A stretch of 64,000 nt of DNA from Burkholderiaceae bacterium DAT-1 (GTDB lineage: Bacteria > Pseudomonadota > Gammaproteobacteria > Burkholderiales > Chitinimonadaceae): assembly GCA_019084025.1 (NCBI GenBank), contig JAHRBI010000001.1, forward strand, positions 124,001-188,000, given 5' to 3'. The translations under genes were made by a program, and so were the position numbers. Position 1 is the first letter of the stretch. Each line of letters starts with the position of its first letter. Under the pieces are notes generated by a model, which was not told where the DNA came from, made no database searches, and saw only the letters and a list, made by a program, of their open reading frames with translations. Shown in pieces: positions 18,856-30,016 of the stretch.

Positions 18856-20928
18856 TTACGACTTGGGAATGTTCAGATCCGTCAGCTTGCTGACAAAACG
18901 AATGATCCACAAGCGGCTGGCACGCTCGCTATCCGCGCCACGGGTGACTCGGGCGGTATTACCTGCGACACAGCCTGTCGCGCCGGCTGTCGTCGTCATG
19001 GCACCATTGGCATCTACCGTACACTTGGTGATATCGGCGCCTTCAACCACTTTGCCATCCGGCGTGTACACATTGGTCTTCAAGCCAAAGTCGTTATCGT
19101 TTGCCAGTGCGAGGGTATGGTCATCCACCAGTGCCAGCCCTTCGGCCTTTTCTGCCAGCCAGCCTGCAGCATTCAGATCAAAAAGCACTGTTTTCTTCAG
19201 CTTGACCACATCCGCGAAATTGACACCATTGACCGCCGCACCGGTCATGCTGCTCTTTTCCAGATCAGTCCCCATCGCTGCAATATCACTGACGTTCGTC
19301 GGTACTTCCACCAGCATCAGACGGTTAAAGACCTTGCCATCTACACCCGCACCTTGTTCGATGGCAATAAATTTGCCATTCCCCAGCGAAACCAGATCAC
19401 CCAGTTTGGCATTGCCGGTTTTTCCGGATGCATACCAGGTGCTGTCGATCGGATAGGCAAACAGACGCGTTTTTTCAGTTGTCGGATCGAATTCTACCCA
19501 GCGAACAAAACCTGCATAGTCCTTGATGCTTTCGCTGCTGGTCTGCGTTGCGCCCGGCACCTTGTACGCAGCCTTGCCATCGTCCAGGGGGCTTTGAATA
19601 AAGCCATTGAGCTTGCCGGATGCTGCCTCGAGCGATAAGCCTTCCATGCCTCGATTGGCACGGCGCTTCGCCAGCACGGCAGGCAAGTCACCTGCATTGT
19701 TGCCGGGCTGATACTTTTTCAGCACCACCCCACTTGCAGCATCCAGCTTGACGATAAACGGACCGTACTCATCGGACACCCAGAACGCGCCACGTGCCTT
19801 GTCAAATACGATGGACTCGGTATCGAGACCATAGTCGCTGAAGGTCGTCTTGCTGCTGGCGTCATACTTCAGTGCGTCATTCAGCGGTGCTTCTGCCGAA
19901 TTTCCAACCTTGCCCGGCGCAATCGGCAGGCCATTGGCATTGATCGAAGTGGAGAACTTGATCGGCATGCTGCTCTTCAGCACCGCGCCTTCCTTGCTCA
20001 CCGAGATCATGCCAATCGAGGGCGTAAAGCTCGGGGATGGAAAGAGCTTGGCATCGCTGGTACCTGTAGCGCCAGCCTTAAGAACCGAGGCAGGCACTTT
20101 CGGGCCGTCGCCATTCGGACCACGATCGGTTATGCCATAAAACTCCAGCGAGCCATCTGCGGCCACGCCCTTGAAGGTGAGCCCCGACCCGTAGGAGGGC
20201 AGAAATCCCTTGGGAAAGTCAGCTTTGATGCGCGCATCCGTTCCCTCATATGGCACATAGAAGCTATCTGCCGCCTTGATCTGATAACGGGATACTCCGG
20301 CAATGATGGTGCCCAGTGACTGCGTTTGTGAAACAGTTTCACTGACGACCAGACCGGTACGTGAGCCCAGCGTGTCCTCGAAATGCTCGCGCGCCATCAT
20401 CCGGCGATCTACATCTGCAGTGCGGCCCTGATACGCAGCCGGCAGTTTGGCGATCAGTGCATTCAGTGCCGCATTAAAGGAAGTAGATGTCGCGTTGAAG
20501 TCCAGCGATTGCCCAGCCAAAGCAGTTTTCACTGCGTCGCTCAGCTTGATACCATTTACAGGGTCATTATCTTCGTCCAGTAATTGCAGGGCGATGAGTC
20601 GGTTGACCAGCTTGTCATCTTTCAATTCAGCAGCATTTACCAGGGACAGCGGCGTAATCAGGCTGGCGCACGGTGCAGAGCCGAAATTGATACCGCCCGC
20701 AGTAAAGGTAAGCGACTCACCGCTTTGACAGGAAAACCCGCCATCGGTACTGGTCAGCACTTTGCTTTTCCCATTGGATACTTCAAGCCCGGCCACAGCC
20801 GAATCGAGGAAAACTGCACTGACAGGCGCTACCGGACTGGGAGCGCTTGAATCAGAACCGCCACACGCAGACAAAGCTGCCGTCATTCCCACCAAGGCCG
20901 CAAACGACCACTCTCTGCGCAATTGCAT
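18856..20928 (-). CDS. Lipoprotein with phytase-like/esterase-like domain
   Basis: A 690-residue lipoprotein: the signal runs MQLRREWSFA to the lipobox LSAC, followed by GGSDSS. Residues about 30-180 hold a small domain of the type found at the front of many surface lipoproteins (VFLDSAVAGLEV, TDGGFSC, LLDEDNDPVNGI). From about 230 onward the protein matches the phytase-like beta-propeller family (FYGITDRGPNGDGP, FWVSDEYGPFIVKLDAASG, NRGMEGLSLEAASGKL). Despite the family name, phytase activity is not assured; members include phosphoesterases of unknown substrate. The start at 20928 is preferred over a 66-codon extension that would bury the signal peptide. Confidence 0.85.
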   Translation of the reverse strand: MQLRREWSFAALVGMTAALSACGGSDSSAPSPVAPVSAVFLDSAVAGLEVSNGKSKVLTSTDGGFSCQSGESLTFTAGGINFGSAPCASLITPLSLVNAAELKDDKLVNRLIALQLLDEDNDPVNGIKLSDAVKTALAGQSLDFNATSTSFNAALNALIAKLPAAYQGRTADVDRRMMAREHFEDTLGSRTGLVVSETVSQTQSLGTIIAGVSRYQIKAADSFYVPYEGTDARIKADFPKGFLPSYGSGLTFKGVAADGSLEFYGITDRGPNGDGPKVPASVLKAGATGTSDAKLFPSPSFTPSIGMISVSKEGAVLKSSMPIKFSTSINANGLPIAPGKVGNSAEAPLNDALKYDASSKTTFSDYGLDTESIVFDKARGAFWVSDEYGPFIVKLDAASGVVLKKYQPGNNAGDLPAVLAKRRANRGMEGLSLEAASGKLNGFIQSPLDDGKAAYKVPGATQTSSESIKDYAGFVRWVEFDPTTEKTRLFAYPIDSTWYASGKTGNAKLGDLVSLGNGKFIAIEQGAGVDGKVFNRLMLVEVPTNVSDIAAMGTDLEKSSMTGAAVNGVNFADVVKLKKTVLFDLNAAGWLAEKAEGLALVDDHTLALANDNDFGLKTNVYTPDGKVVEGADITKCTVDANGAMTTTAGATGCVAGNTARVTRGADSERASRLWIIRFVSKLTDLNIPKS

Positions 20929-21061
20929 GTTTCTATTTCCGTTTGAAGTGTGAGACGCCACATTGACGCCCTCCGCAATCCTCAAACTTATCGCGCGATC
21001 ATGACTACAAGATGACAAGTCATCCGACGCGACTTGGCTATGTGTTCCATAGATAAATTTA

Positions 21062-21088
21062 AATTGCACACAATTTATTTGCATGCAA
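21062..21088. promoter_or_regulatory. Candidate operator of ohr
   Basis: Two inverted repeats sit 50-76 bases before ohr: AATTG-CACA-CAATT (21062-21075) and the palindrome TTGCATGCAA (21079-21088). Their AT-rich AATTG/CAATT arms resemble OhrR boxes described upstream of ohr genes. No ohrR gene is in the window. Confidence 0.5.
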
Positions 21089-21137
21089 TTATTCATCCAT
21101 CGCAAACGCGCGACCCACCCACTCAAGGAGTTAAATC

Positions 21138-21563
21138 ATGTCTGTACAAGTTCTGTATACCGCTGAAGCCCGTTCCACCGGTGGCCGTGATGGCCGCGCA
21201 ACCTCCAGCGATGGCGTGCTGGACCTGAAGCTGGCCTTGCCGAAGGCGCTTGGTGGAGCAGGCGGTGAAGCCACCAACCCGGAGCAATTGTTTGCTGCAG
21301 GTTACTCGGCCTGCTTTGAGAATGCAGTGCGCTTTGTGGCGCGTAGCCAAGGCATCAGCCTGACCGAAACGTCAGTGAATGCGCGCGTCGGCGTAGGTCC
21401 GCGTGCAGCAGGCGGATTCGGCCTGACCGTCGAACTGGATGTGTATCTGCCGGGCGTGGATCGTGCTGTTGCGGAGAAATTGGTCGCCACCGCCCACAAT
21501 GACGTCTGCCCCTACTCCCACGCTACGCGTGGCAATATCGATGTGAAACTGGCGGTGATGTAA
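21138..21563 (+). CDS. ohr: Organic hydroperoxide resistance protein (OsmC/Ohr)
   Basis: A thiol peroxidase that reduces organic hydroperoxides, usually using lipoylated proteins as reductant, in the cytoplasm. The 141-residue length is typical. The two catalytic cysteines are seen in GYSACFENA and DVCPYSHATRGN, and the early arginine that orients the peroxide falls in the EARSTGGRDGRA region. AAGGAG precedes the ATG. The gene is followed by a strong terminator, so it is monocistronic. The inverted repeats upstream suggest control by an OhrR-type MarR repressor encoded elsewhere. Confidence 0.95.
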   Translation: MSVQVLYTAEARSTGGRDGRATSSDGVLDLKLALPKALGGAGGEATNPEQLFAAGYSACFENAVRFVARSQGISLTETSVNARVGVGPRAAGGFGLTVELDVYLPGVDRAVAEKLVATAHNDVCPYSHATRGNIDVKLAVM

Positions 21564-21582
21564 TCAGGTCGTACGCGCAACA

Positions 21583-21608
21583 AAAAACGGGGCACATGGC
21601 CCCGTTTT
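21583..21608. terminator. Bidirectional terminator between ohr and rluE
   Basis: ACGGGGC pairs with GCCCCGT across a short loop, flanked by A and T runs, in the 65-base gap between the convergent stop codons. Confidence 0.88.
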
Positions 21609-21628
21609 TATTTGAAAGCACTGAAGCA

Positions 21629-22399
21629 CTACGGCTCCCGTCGCAACTTGTTGGTATTGTGACGACGAATCTGCCCACCGGGCTGCTTTCCCTGATGCCC
21701 CGCAGCCCCCGACCTTTGTGACGGACCAGACGCTGCTGGCGCCCCCGGTTTGGCAGAGGGTGCCGATCTGGTCAGCGTACCCGTTGTCCGCTCGCGAGGA
21801 CCGCCACTCGACTGTGCAGTCGCTGGCGTGCTGCGCTCTACACGCGGGGTGGGTGGCAATGCCACCGTCAGCTTGCGCCACTCGCCCGGTGGCACATCAT
21901 GCACTTCCCAGTCGCCAATTTTCACCCGGATCAGGCGCAGGGTCGGCAGCCCCACTTTGGCGGTCATCCGGCGTACCTGACGGTTTTTGCCTTCTGCAAT
22001 GGTGATCGCCAGCCAGCTATCCGGTATAAATTTTCGCACCCGAATCGGCGGCGTACGCGGCCAGATATCCGGCGCATCAATCCGCTCTACCTTTGCAGGC
22101 TGGGTCACGAAATCGACCAGATCAACACCCTGCCTCAGACGATCCAGTGCTTCTTCACTTGGCACACCTTCTACCTGCACCCAGTATGTTTTTTCCAGTT
22201 TGTGCCTGGGATGGGAAATCCTTGCCTGCAATGTTCCGTCATTGGTCAGCAGCAAGAGTCCTTCCGAATCCGTATCGAGGCGTCCGGCAGGATAAAACCC
22301 CGGCGCTTCGATGAAATTCGACAGCGTTTGATGCAGTTCATGACTGGAAAACTGGCAAATCACGCCATAAGGTTTATTAAATAGAATGAGCTCTGGCAT
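21629..22399 (-). CDS. rluE: 23S rRNA pseudouridine synthase, RluE-like
   Basis: Isomerises a uridine in 23S rRNA (position 2457 in E. coli for RluE). The core, residues 1-185, has LILFNKPYGVICQFS, the catalytic loop GRLDTDSEGLLLLTNDG with the active-site aspartate, and EGKNRQVRRMTAKVG. This is the RsuA/RluB/E/F family without an S4 domain, which points to RluE. The C-terminal 70 residues are a low-complexity, Pro/Ser/Gly/Arg-rich tail not needed for catalysis. The ATG at 22399 has GAGGTG before it and removes an unlikely 26-residue leader. Confidence 0.9.
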   Translation of the reverse strand: MPELILFNKPYGVICQFSSHELHQTLSNFIEAPGFYPAGRLDTDSEGLLLLTNDGTLQARISHPRHKLEKTYWVQVEGVPSEEALDRLRQGVDLVDFVTQPAKVERIDAPDIWPRTPPIRVRKFIPDSWLAITIAEGKNRQVRRMTAKVGLPTLRLIRVKIGDWEVHDVPPGEWRKLTVALPPTPRVERSTPATAQSSGGPRERTTGTLTRSAPSAKPGAPAASGPSQRSGAAGHQGKQPGGQIRRHNTNKLRREP

Positions 22400-22445
22400 G
22401 TGTGCCGCACCTCTCGCACCATTTGCCGCCTTGCGGAAATATGGG

Positions 22446-22483
22446 CTGTCATTGAATGAATATCGGGATGATAGCAATGACAG
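22446..22483. promoter_or_regulatory. Perfect 9-bp inverted repeat between rluE and icd
   Basis: CTGTCATTG (22446-22454) and CAATGACAG (22475-22483) are exact reverse complements 20 bases apart. They lie 47 bases upstream of rluE and over 200 upstream of icd. A regulator-binding site or a hairpin is possible; the protein is unknown. Confidence 0.4.
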
Positions 22484-22540
22484 TCAGTCATGTAGCATAA
22501 AAAGTGCCATTACATAGCGAACCAAATGGAAGAGCAGCGT

Positions 22541-22546
22541 TATAAT
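22541..22546 (+). promoter_or_regulatory. Candidate -10 element for icd
   Basis: TATAAT about 165 bases before the icd start. No clear -35 is present. The 310-base gap 22400-22709 otherwise holds only the inverted repeat at 22446-22483 and a long icd leader with no small gene visible. Confidence 0.3.
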
Positions 22547-22709
22547 TCACCCTTTGACAGACTGCCAGCAGTTGCCGGAGCACTTCCCGACACACGGTCG
22601 GGACGGGAAACGGCTGCAGGCAGACGCACCCAGTACGGCCTGCGATTCCGGCACCCCAGCATATCGCACCTTCGTTCTGTCATCACAAGACAACCAGGAG
22701 ATTGAAGTC

Positions 22710-24947
<2,238 letters not shown>

Positions 24948-25010
24948 TTTACGGCGCAAGAAGCGCACCAGCCTGAATATCAGGCCGGTGCGTCGCCTGC
25001 AAACAACAAA

Positions 25011-25034
25011 AAAACGACCCTTGAGGGTCGTTTT
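25011..25034. terminator. Bidirectional terminator between icd and the cold-shock gene
   Basis: AAAACGACCC and GGGTCGTTTT pair perfectly across a TTGA loop between the convergent genes. Confidence 0.92.
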
Positions 25035-25066
25035 CTTTATTGGAGCAGACCGGAATCTGCAGCCTA

Positions 25067-25270
25067 TCAGGCACCCTGAATATTGGAAGCCTGCTTGCCC
25101 TTCGGGCCTTGGGTCACGTCGAAGGAGACCTTCTGGCCTTCCTTCAGTGTCTTGAAGCCATTCATGGTAATGGCGGAGAAGTGTGCGAACAGGTCTTCGC
25201 CACCATCGTCCGGAGTAATGAAGCCAAAACCCTTTGCATCGTTAAACCATTTCACGGTACCAGTTGCCAT
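25067..25270 (-). CDS. Cold-shock protein (CspA family)
   Basis: A 67-residue single cold-shock domain that binds RNA and single-stranded DNA and acts as an RNA chaperone. Both ribonucleoprotein motifs are present: KGFGFI (RNP1) and DLFAHFSAI (RNP2), and the opening [15 protein letters not shown] is typical. GAGGAAAC precedes the ATG at 25270. A longer in-frame reading from 25360 is only the untranslated leader. The leader looks long, about 140 bases from a candidate promoter, as in cspA-type genes where it controls mRNA stability with temperature. Confidence 0.95.
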   Translation of the reverse strand: MATGTVKWFNDAKGFGFITPDDGGEDLFAHFSAITMNGFKTLKEGQKVSFDVTQGPKGKQASNIQGA

Positions 25271-25417
25271 TGATGTTTCCTCTGTTAGGATATTGCTGTT
25301 GAGGCGCTTTGCCTGTTTACTTGTTTGGTTCAACGTCAGCGAGCGGCCCCGTACTGCCATCGGCTTAGGTACTGCGTGGTGCTTGTGCTGTAACGCTTTG
25401 AATCCAGAACAGCCCTA

Positions 25418-25447
25418 GTTTTACGATCAATTACTTTGCTTCGTCAA
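25418..25447 (-). promoter_or_regulatory. Candidate promoter of the cold-shock gene
   Basis: On the minus strand TTGACG (25442-25447) is followed after 18 bases by TAAAAC (25418-25423). This would give an untranslated leader of about 140 bases. The 292-base gap also holds the clpS upstream region. Confidence 0.4.
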
Positions 25448-25562
25448 TCAAACGCCTGTCGCCTGACCCTAGTTGTCGCAAATTCATCACTTGAAATGCG
25501 TCGTTGTGGCACCACAATGAATAAGGTAACGGTAGCGATTTGATCGACTGGCACGAGACGAC

Positions 25563-25865
25563 ATGGCCACTCAGAATGATGATGGCGTTCAACTTGCGCC
25601 CACTCGGCTCAAGGCGCCGCCCCTGTACAAGGTAATGCTGCTGAACGATGACTACACACCAATGGATTTTGTGGTTATCGTTCTACAACAGTTTTTTGCA
25701 CTGGATAGAGAACATGCCACACGCGTGATGCTTCAGGTCCATACTGAAGGGAAAGGTGTCTGCGGTGTCTTCCCGAAAGACATTGCCGCCACCAAGGTTG
25801 AACAGGTGACAGACTTCTCTCGCCAGCACCAGCATCCACTGCAATGTGTCATGGAGGAAAACTGA
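25563..25865 (+). CDS. clpS: ClpS adaptor of the ClpAP protease
   Basis: A 100-residue adaptor that binds ClpA and delivers substrates with N-degron residues. The conserved core is [18 protein letters not shown], whose NDD and following residues form the N-degron pocket, and the later [15 protein letters not shown] and [20 protein letters not shown] segments match the family. The N-terminal tail is short and flexible, as expected. The stop TGA overlaps the ATG of clpA (TGATG), so the two are translationally coupled. Confidence 0.96.
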   Translation: MATQNDDGVQLAPTRLKAPPLYKVMLLNDDYTPMDFVVIVLQQFFALDREHATRVMLQVHTEGKGVCGVFPKDIAATKVEQVTDFSRQHQHPLQCVMEEN

Positions 25866-28156
25866 TGATTGCTCAGGAACTCGAAGTCAGCCTCCATATG
25901 GCCTTTATGGAGGCGCGCCAGAAGCGCCACGAATACATCACGGTTGAGCACCTGCTGCTCGCCATGCTCGACAATCCGTCTGCAGCCGACGTGTTGCGCG
26001 CATGTGGTGCCAATATGGACCAGCTACGCCGTGAACTGACCGATTTCGTCACCGAGCACACTCCGCTCGTCGGCGGCACGGCAGAAGTGGAAACCCAGCC
26101 CACCATCGGATTTCAGCGCGTCATCCAGCGCGCCATCCTGCATGTGCAGTCTGCCGGCAAGAAGGAAGTCACCGGCGCTAACGTGCTGGTAGCGATTTTT
26201 GGCGAAAAAGATTCCCATGCCGTGTATTTCCTGCATCAGCAGGGCATCACCCGCCTGGACGTCGTCAATTTTATTTCCCACGGCATCAGCAAGGTGCAAC
26301 CGCAAAGTGGCGCCGCACCAAGCAGCAACGGCGCCAGCAGCCAGCCCAAGCAGGATCAGGATCACGAAAGCGATACCGAACAACACGCTGGTGGTGCACT
26401 GGAAAGCTTTACGCTCAACCTGAACCAGTCAGCCTCACAGGGGCGTATCGACCCCCTGATCGGTCGCGAACACGAGCTGGAGCGGGTGATTCAGGTGCTG
26501 TGCCGCCGCCGCAAGAACAATCCGCTGCTGGTGGGCGAAGCTGGCGTGGGTAAAACCGCGATTGCCGAAGGGCTGGCCAAGCGCATCATTGAAGGCGACG
26601 TGCCCGATGTATTGGCAGATGCCACCGTATACGCGCTCGACATGGGTGCCCTGCTCGCCGGTACCAAGTATCGCGGTGATTTCGAGCAGCGCCTGAAAGC
26701 TGTGATCAAGCAGCTGGGTGAAGATCGCAACGCGATCCTGTTTATCGATGAAATCCACACCGTGGTCGGTGCAGGCGCGGCGTCCGGCGGCACACTGGAT
26801 GCATCCAATCTGCTCAAGCCGGCACTGTCCAATGGCACCATGAAGTGTATCGGTGCAACCACCTACGGCGAATACCGTGGCATCTTCGAGAAAGACAACG
26901 CGCTGTCGCGTCGTTTCCAGAAGGTGGATGTGGTCGAACCAAGCGTCGAACAGACGGTGGAAATCCTCAAGGGTCTCAAGTCGCGTTTCGAGGAACACCA
27001 CGGCGTGAAGTACACCGCCGCAGCGCTGGCGTCCGCCGCCGAGCTGTCCGCAAAGTACATCAACGATCGCCATCTGCCCGACAAGGCCATTGATGTGATC
27101 GACGAAGCCGGTGCCGCACAGAAAATCCTACCGAAATCGCGTCAAAAGAAGACCATCGGCAAGGGTGAAGTGGAAGAAATCGTCGCCAAGATTGCGCGCA
27201 TTCCACCGAAAAATGTGTCGTCCGATGATCGCAATGCCCTGAAGACGCTGGATCGCGATCTGAAGAATGTGGTGTTTGGTCAGGACAAGGCCATCGAAGT
27301 GCTCGCCACGGCCATCAAGATGAGCCGCGCCGGTCTGGGCAATCCGCAAAAGCCGATCGGCAGCTTCCTGTTCTCCGGCCCAACCGGCGTCGGCAAAACA
27401 GAGGTGGCGCGCCAGCTCGCTTACATCATGGGGATCGAACTGATCCGCTTCGATATGAGCGAGTACATGGAACGGCATGCCGTCTCGCGCCTGATCGGTG
27501 CGCCTCCCGGCTATGTCGGCTTTGATCAGGGTGGCCTGCTCACCGAAGCCATCAACAAGCACCCCTATGCGGTGCTGTTGCTGGACGAAATCGAGAAGGC
27601 GCATCCGGATATCTACAACGTGCTGCTGCAGGTCATGGATCACGGCACGCTGACCGACAACAATGGCCGCAAGGCTGACTTCCGCAATGTGGTGATCATC
27701 ATGACTACCAATGCGGGTGCCGAGTCACTGAACAAGTCCAGTATGGGCTTTACCAGCAGCAAGTCGGTTGGCGACGAAATGGGCGATATCAAGCGCATGT
27801 TCACGCCGGAATTCCGTAACCGTCTGGATGCGATTGTCTCGTTTGCGCCACTATCGCAGGACATCATCCTGCAGGTGGTCAACAAGTTCCTGATGCAGCT
27901 GGAAACCCAGTTGCACGAGAAAAAGGTGGAAGCCACCTTCTCGCAGGATCTGGTGGCCTATCTGGCACGCAAGGGCTTCGACCCGCAGATGGGTGCGCGC
28001 CCGATGTCCCGCCTCATTCAGGACACCATCCGCCGCGCACTGGCCGACGAATTGCTGTTCGGCAGGCTGGCAGGCGGTGGCGATGTGGCCATCGGCATCG
28101 ATGCCAACGACGAAATCGTGCTGGACATCAAGGAACCGGCGGCAGAACCCGCTTGA
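25865..28156 (+). CDS. clpA: ATP-dependent Clp protease ATP-binding subunit ClpA
   Basis: A 763-residue AAA+ unfoldase that feeds proteins to ClpP. It has an N domain (1-145) that binds ClpS and substrates, a charged Ser/Gln-rich linker, then two AAA modules with Walker A GEAGVGKT and GPTGVGKT and Walker B LFIDEIHT and LLLDEIEKA. The ClpP-binding loop region reads MGF, where E. coli ClpA has IGL. There is no ClpB-type middle coiled coil. The start at 25865 overlaps the clpS stop by one base; an in-frame start seven codons earlier lies inside clpS. No clpP is in the window. Confidence 0.96.
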   Translation: MIAQELEVSLHMAFMEARQKRHEYITVEHLLLAMLDNPSAADVLRACGANMDQLRRELTDFVTEHTPLVGGTAEVETQPTIGFQRVIQRAILHVQSAGKKEVTGANVLVAIFGEKDSHAVYFLHQQGITRLDVVNFISHGISKVQPQSGAAPSSNGASSQPKQDQDHESDTEQHAGGALESFTLNLNQSASQGRIDPLIGREHELERVIQVLCRRRKNNPLLVGEAGVGKTAIAEGLAKRIIEGDVPDVLADATVYALDMGALLAGTKYRGDFEQRLKAVIKQLGEDRNAILFIDEIHTVVGAGAASGGTLDASNLLKPALSNGTMKCIGATTYGEYRGIFEKDNALSRRFQKVDVVEPSVEQTVEILKGLKSRFEEHHGVKYTAAALASAAELSAKYINDRHLPDKAIDVIDEAGAAQKILPKSRQKKTIGKGEVEEIVAKIARIPPKNVSSDDRNALKTLDRDLKNVVFGQDKAIEVLATAIKMSRAGLGNPQKPIGSFLFSGPTGVGKTEVARQLAYIMGIELIRFDMSEYMERHAVSRLIGAPPGYVGFDQGGLLTEAINKHPYAVLLLDEIEKAHPDIYNVLLQVMDHGTLTDNNGRKADFRNVVIIMTTNAGAESLNKSSMGFTSSKSVGDEMGDIKRMFTPEFRNRLDAIVSFAPLSQDIILQVVNKFLMQLETQLHEKKVEATFSQDLVAYLARKGFDPQMGARPMSRLIQDTIRRALADELLFGRLAGGGDVAIGIDANDEIVLDIKEPAAEPA

Positions 28157-28180
28157 TGCGACATCTGCATCCACTCACAG

Positions 28181-28200
28181 AAGCCCCGGAAGGGGCTTTT
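28181..28200. terminator. Terminator between clpA and xerD
   Basis: AAGCCCC pairs with GGGGCTT across a GGAA loop, followed by TTTTGTTTTT on the plus strand. Confidence 0.88.
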
Positions 28201-28214
28201 GTTTTTCCACCGAC

Positions 28215-29207
28215 CTACCCCCGCGGATGATGTTGCTGATGCAACTTCTGCAGCCGCTCTTTGGCAACGTGGGTATAAATCTGGGTCGTGGTGATATCGG
28301 AATGCCCCAGCAGCAGCTGCACCACCCGTAAATCGGCACCATGATTCACCAGATGCGTGGCGAAGGCGTGGCGCAATACATGCGGGCTCAGACGAGCCTC
28401 GTCAATTCCGGCGCGCACGGCATAGCGCTTGATCATTTCCCAGAAGCCCTGCCGCGTCAGCGGTTCGCCCCGAATGTTCACAAACACCTGCGCCAGCGTA
28501 CGGCCCGCAAGCAATAGCGGACGAGACTCAGCCAAATAACGCCCCAGCCAATGCCCGGCCTCCTCGCCAAAGGGCACGATGCGGCTTTTGTTCCCCTTGC
28601 CGCCCTCCACGCGCAAGGCACCATCGCTCAGGCTCAGCAAGGCCAGCGGCAGCGTCACGATTTCGGATACGCGCAAGCCACTGGCATACATCAGCTCCAG
28701 CATCGCCCGATCGCGCAAGCCCAGCGCATCCTCGACATCAGGGGTCAGCAACAGCCGCTCAACTTCGCTTTCAGTAATGATCTTCGGCAAAGGCCGATGC
28801 AAGATGGGCTGCTCGATCTGCGCAGTCGGGTCGGTCATTGCAGCGCCTGACTCGGTCTGATGCCGGTAGAAGCGTCGCAGCGCCGCCAGTAATCGTGCTC
28901 TGGATGCCGGATTCTTGCCGCGTTCAAGAGGCGGCAGCTCGCGCACTTTCGCGGGCGTCAGATGCCGGTTGTGCTGATACAACTGCTCCAGCCCCTGCAG
29001 ACAATCGCGCAAATCCGCCCCATTGCAGGCATCGATCCGCTTGCCTGCCTCCGCCAGCCAGACCTGCCAGAACAGCAAATCACGGCGATAGGCATCCAGC
29101 GTATTGCGCGATACGCCATCGGCAAACAGCGTATCCAGAAAGCCGTCGATCAGCGGATCGACCTCAATCGATGAGACTGAGCAGTTTGCTTTGGCCGTCC
29201 GCGCCAT
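28215..29207 (-). CDS. xerD: Tyrosine recombinase XerD
   Basis: Site-specific recombinase that, with XerC, resolves chromosome dimers at dif. The catalytic residues are all visible: Arg in SGLRVSEI, Lys in GGKGNKSR, His and Arg in SPHVLRHAFATH, His in LLGHSDITTTQ, and the nucleophile Tyr in IYTH. At 330 residues it is longer than E. coli XerD (298). The extra length is an insertion of about 25 residues in the N-terminal core-binding domain (around residues 80-105, containing HLTPAKVRELPPLERG). The ATG at 29207 is preferred over 29222 because GGAG lies nine bases before it. Its start is 13 bases from the divergent rlu start. Confidence 0.9.
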   Translation of the reverse strand: MARTAKANCSVSSIEVDPLIDGFLDTLFADGVSRNTLDAYRRDLLFWQVWLAEAGKRIDACNGADLRDCLQGLEQLYQHNRHLTPAKVRELPPLERGKNPASRARLLAALRRFYRHQTESGAAMTDPTAQIEQPILHRPLPKIITESEVERLLLTPDVEDALGLRDRAMLELMYASGLRVSEIVTLPLALLSLSDGALRVEGGKGNKSRIVPFGEEAGHWLGRYLAESRPLLLAGRTLAQVFVNIRGEPLTRQGFWEMIKRYAVRAGIDEARLSPHVLRHAFATHLVNHGADLRVVQLLLGHSDITTTQIYTHVAKERLQKLHQQHHPRG

Positions 29208-29220
29208 TACACTTCGCTCC

Positions 29221-29889
29221 ATGTATACCTTGCTGCAACAGACATCCGACTTCCTCGTGATTCATAAATGGCCCGGCATCAGCGTGCATCGCGATGAGGG
29301 TGATACCTCGCTGATCGACCAGATTCGCGCCGACACCGGTATCGCCGACCTGCATTCAGTTCACCGGCTGGACAAGATGACCTCGGGTATTTTGCTCTAC
29401 GCTATCGGTGCCGCCAATGCCCGCGCACTGAGTCAGTCCTTCGAGCATGGTGAAATCGAAAAATACTATCTGGCGATTTCCGACAAGCGCCCGGCCAAAA
29501 AGCAGGGCGCGATCATCGGCGACATGACTGCCGCGCGCAATGGAAGCTACAAACTCCTGCAAACACGCAACAACCCGGCGCGTACGCGATTTTTCAGCCA
29601 GCTACTGCCAGATGGCAAGCGCGCCTTCATTCTGCGCCCCCTGACTGGCCGCACCCACCAGTTGCGTGTTGCACTGAAAAGCCTGGGAAGCCCGATACTG
29701 GGCGATGAGCGATATGGCGGCACGTCTGCCGATCGCGGCTATCTGCATGCCTATGCGATCCGCTTTACCTTACATGAAACCGTGCATGCATTCATTTGCC
29801 CTCCAGATTCCGGCACGCACTGGCCAAGTGCAGATCTGCTAACCGAATCCGGCTGGCATACCCCGTGGAGCCTTCCCTGGCCGCAATAG
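29221..29889 (+). CDS. RluA-family pseudouridine synthase
   Basis: A 222-residue RNA pseudouridine synthase of the RluA/RluC/RluD family. The catalytic motif HSVHRLDKMTSGILLYA holds the active-site aspartate, and RPLTGRTHQLRVALKSLGSPILGDERYG is the usual second block (seen in two parts). There is no S4 domain and the protein is short, like the subfamily annotated as TIGR01621 or TruC-like. The exact target RNA cannot be told. The start at 29221 is set by protein similarity. The region upstream is the xerD reading frame on the other strand, so its promoter must overlap xerD. Confidence 0.88.
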   Translation: MYTLLQQTSDFLVIHKWPGISVHRDEGDTSLIDQIRADTGIADLHSVHRLDKMTSGILLYAIGAANARALSQSFEHGEIEKYYLAISDKRPAKKQGAIIGDMTAARNGSYKLLQTRNNPARTRFFSQLLPDGKRAFILRPLTGRTHQLRVALKSLGSPILGDERYGGTSADRGYLHAYAIRFTLHETVHAFICPPDSGTHWPSADLLTESGWHTPWSLPWPQ

Positions 29890-29938
29890 CCAGCAAGGCT
29901 GTCAACCTCCGTTCGGCAATCGCTACAATCCTGCATGG

Positions 29939-29983
29939 AATTCGCGAATTAGCCGCGATTTACATCGCGAATCCCACTATAAT
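29939..29983 (+). promoter_or_regulatory. valS upstream region: palindromes and -10
   Basis: A perfect 12-base palindrome AATTCGCGAATT (29939-29950), a second inverted repeat GCGAT-TTAC-ATCGC (29955-29968), and a consensus TATAAT (29978-29983) lie 34-78 bases before valS. TCGCGAAT occurs twice, 23 bases apart. Confidence 0.5.
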
Positions 29984-30016
29984 TGGCTGTTTTGAAATCT
30001 GTTGAGCCCCATCCGT

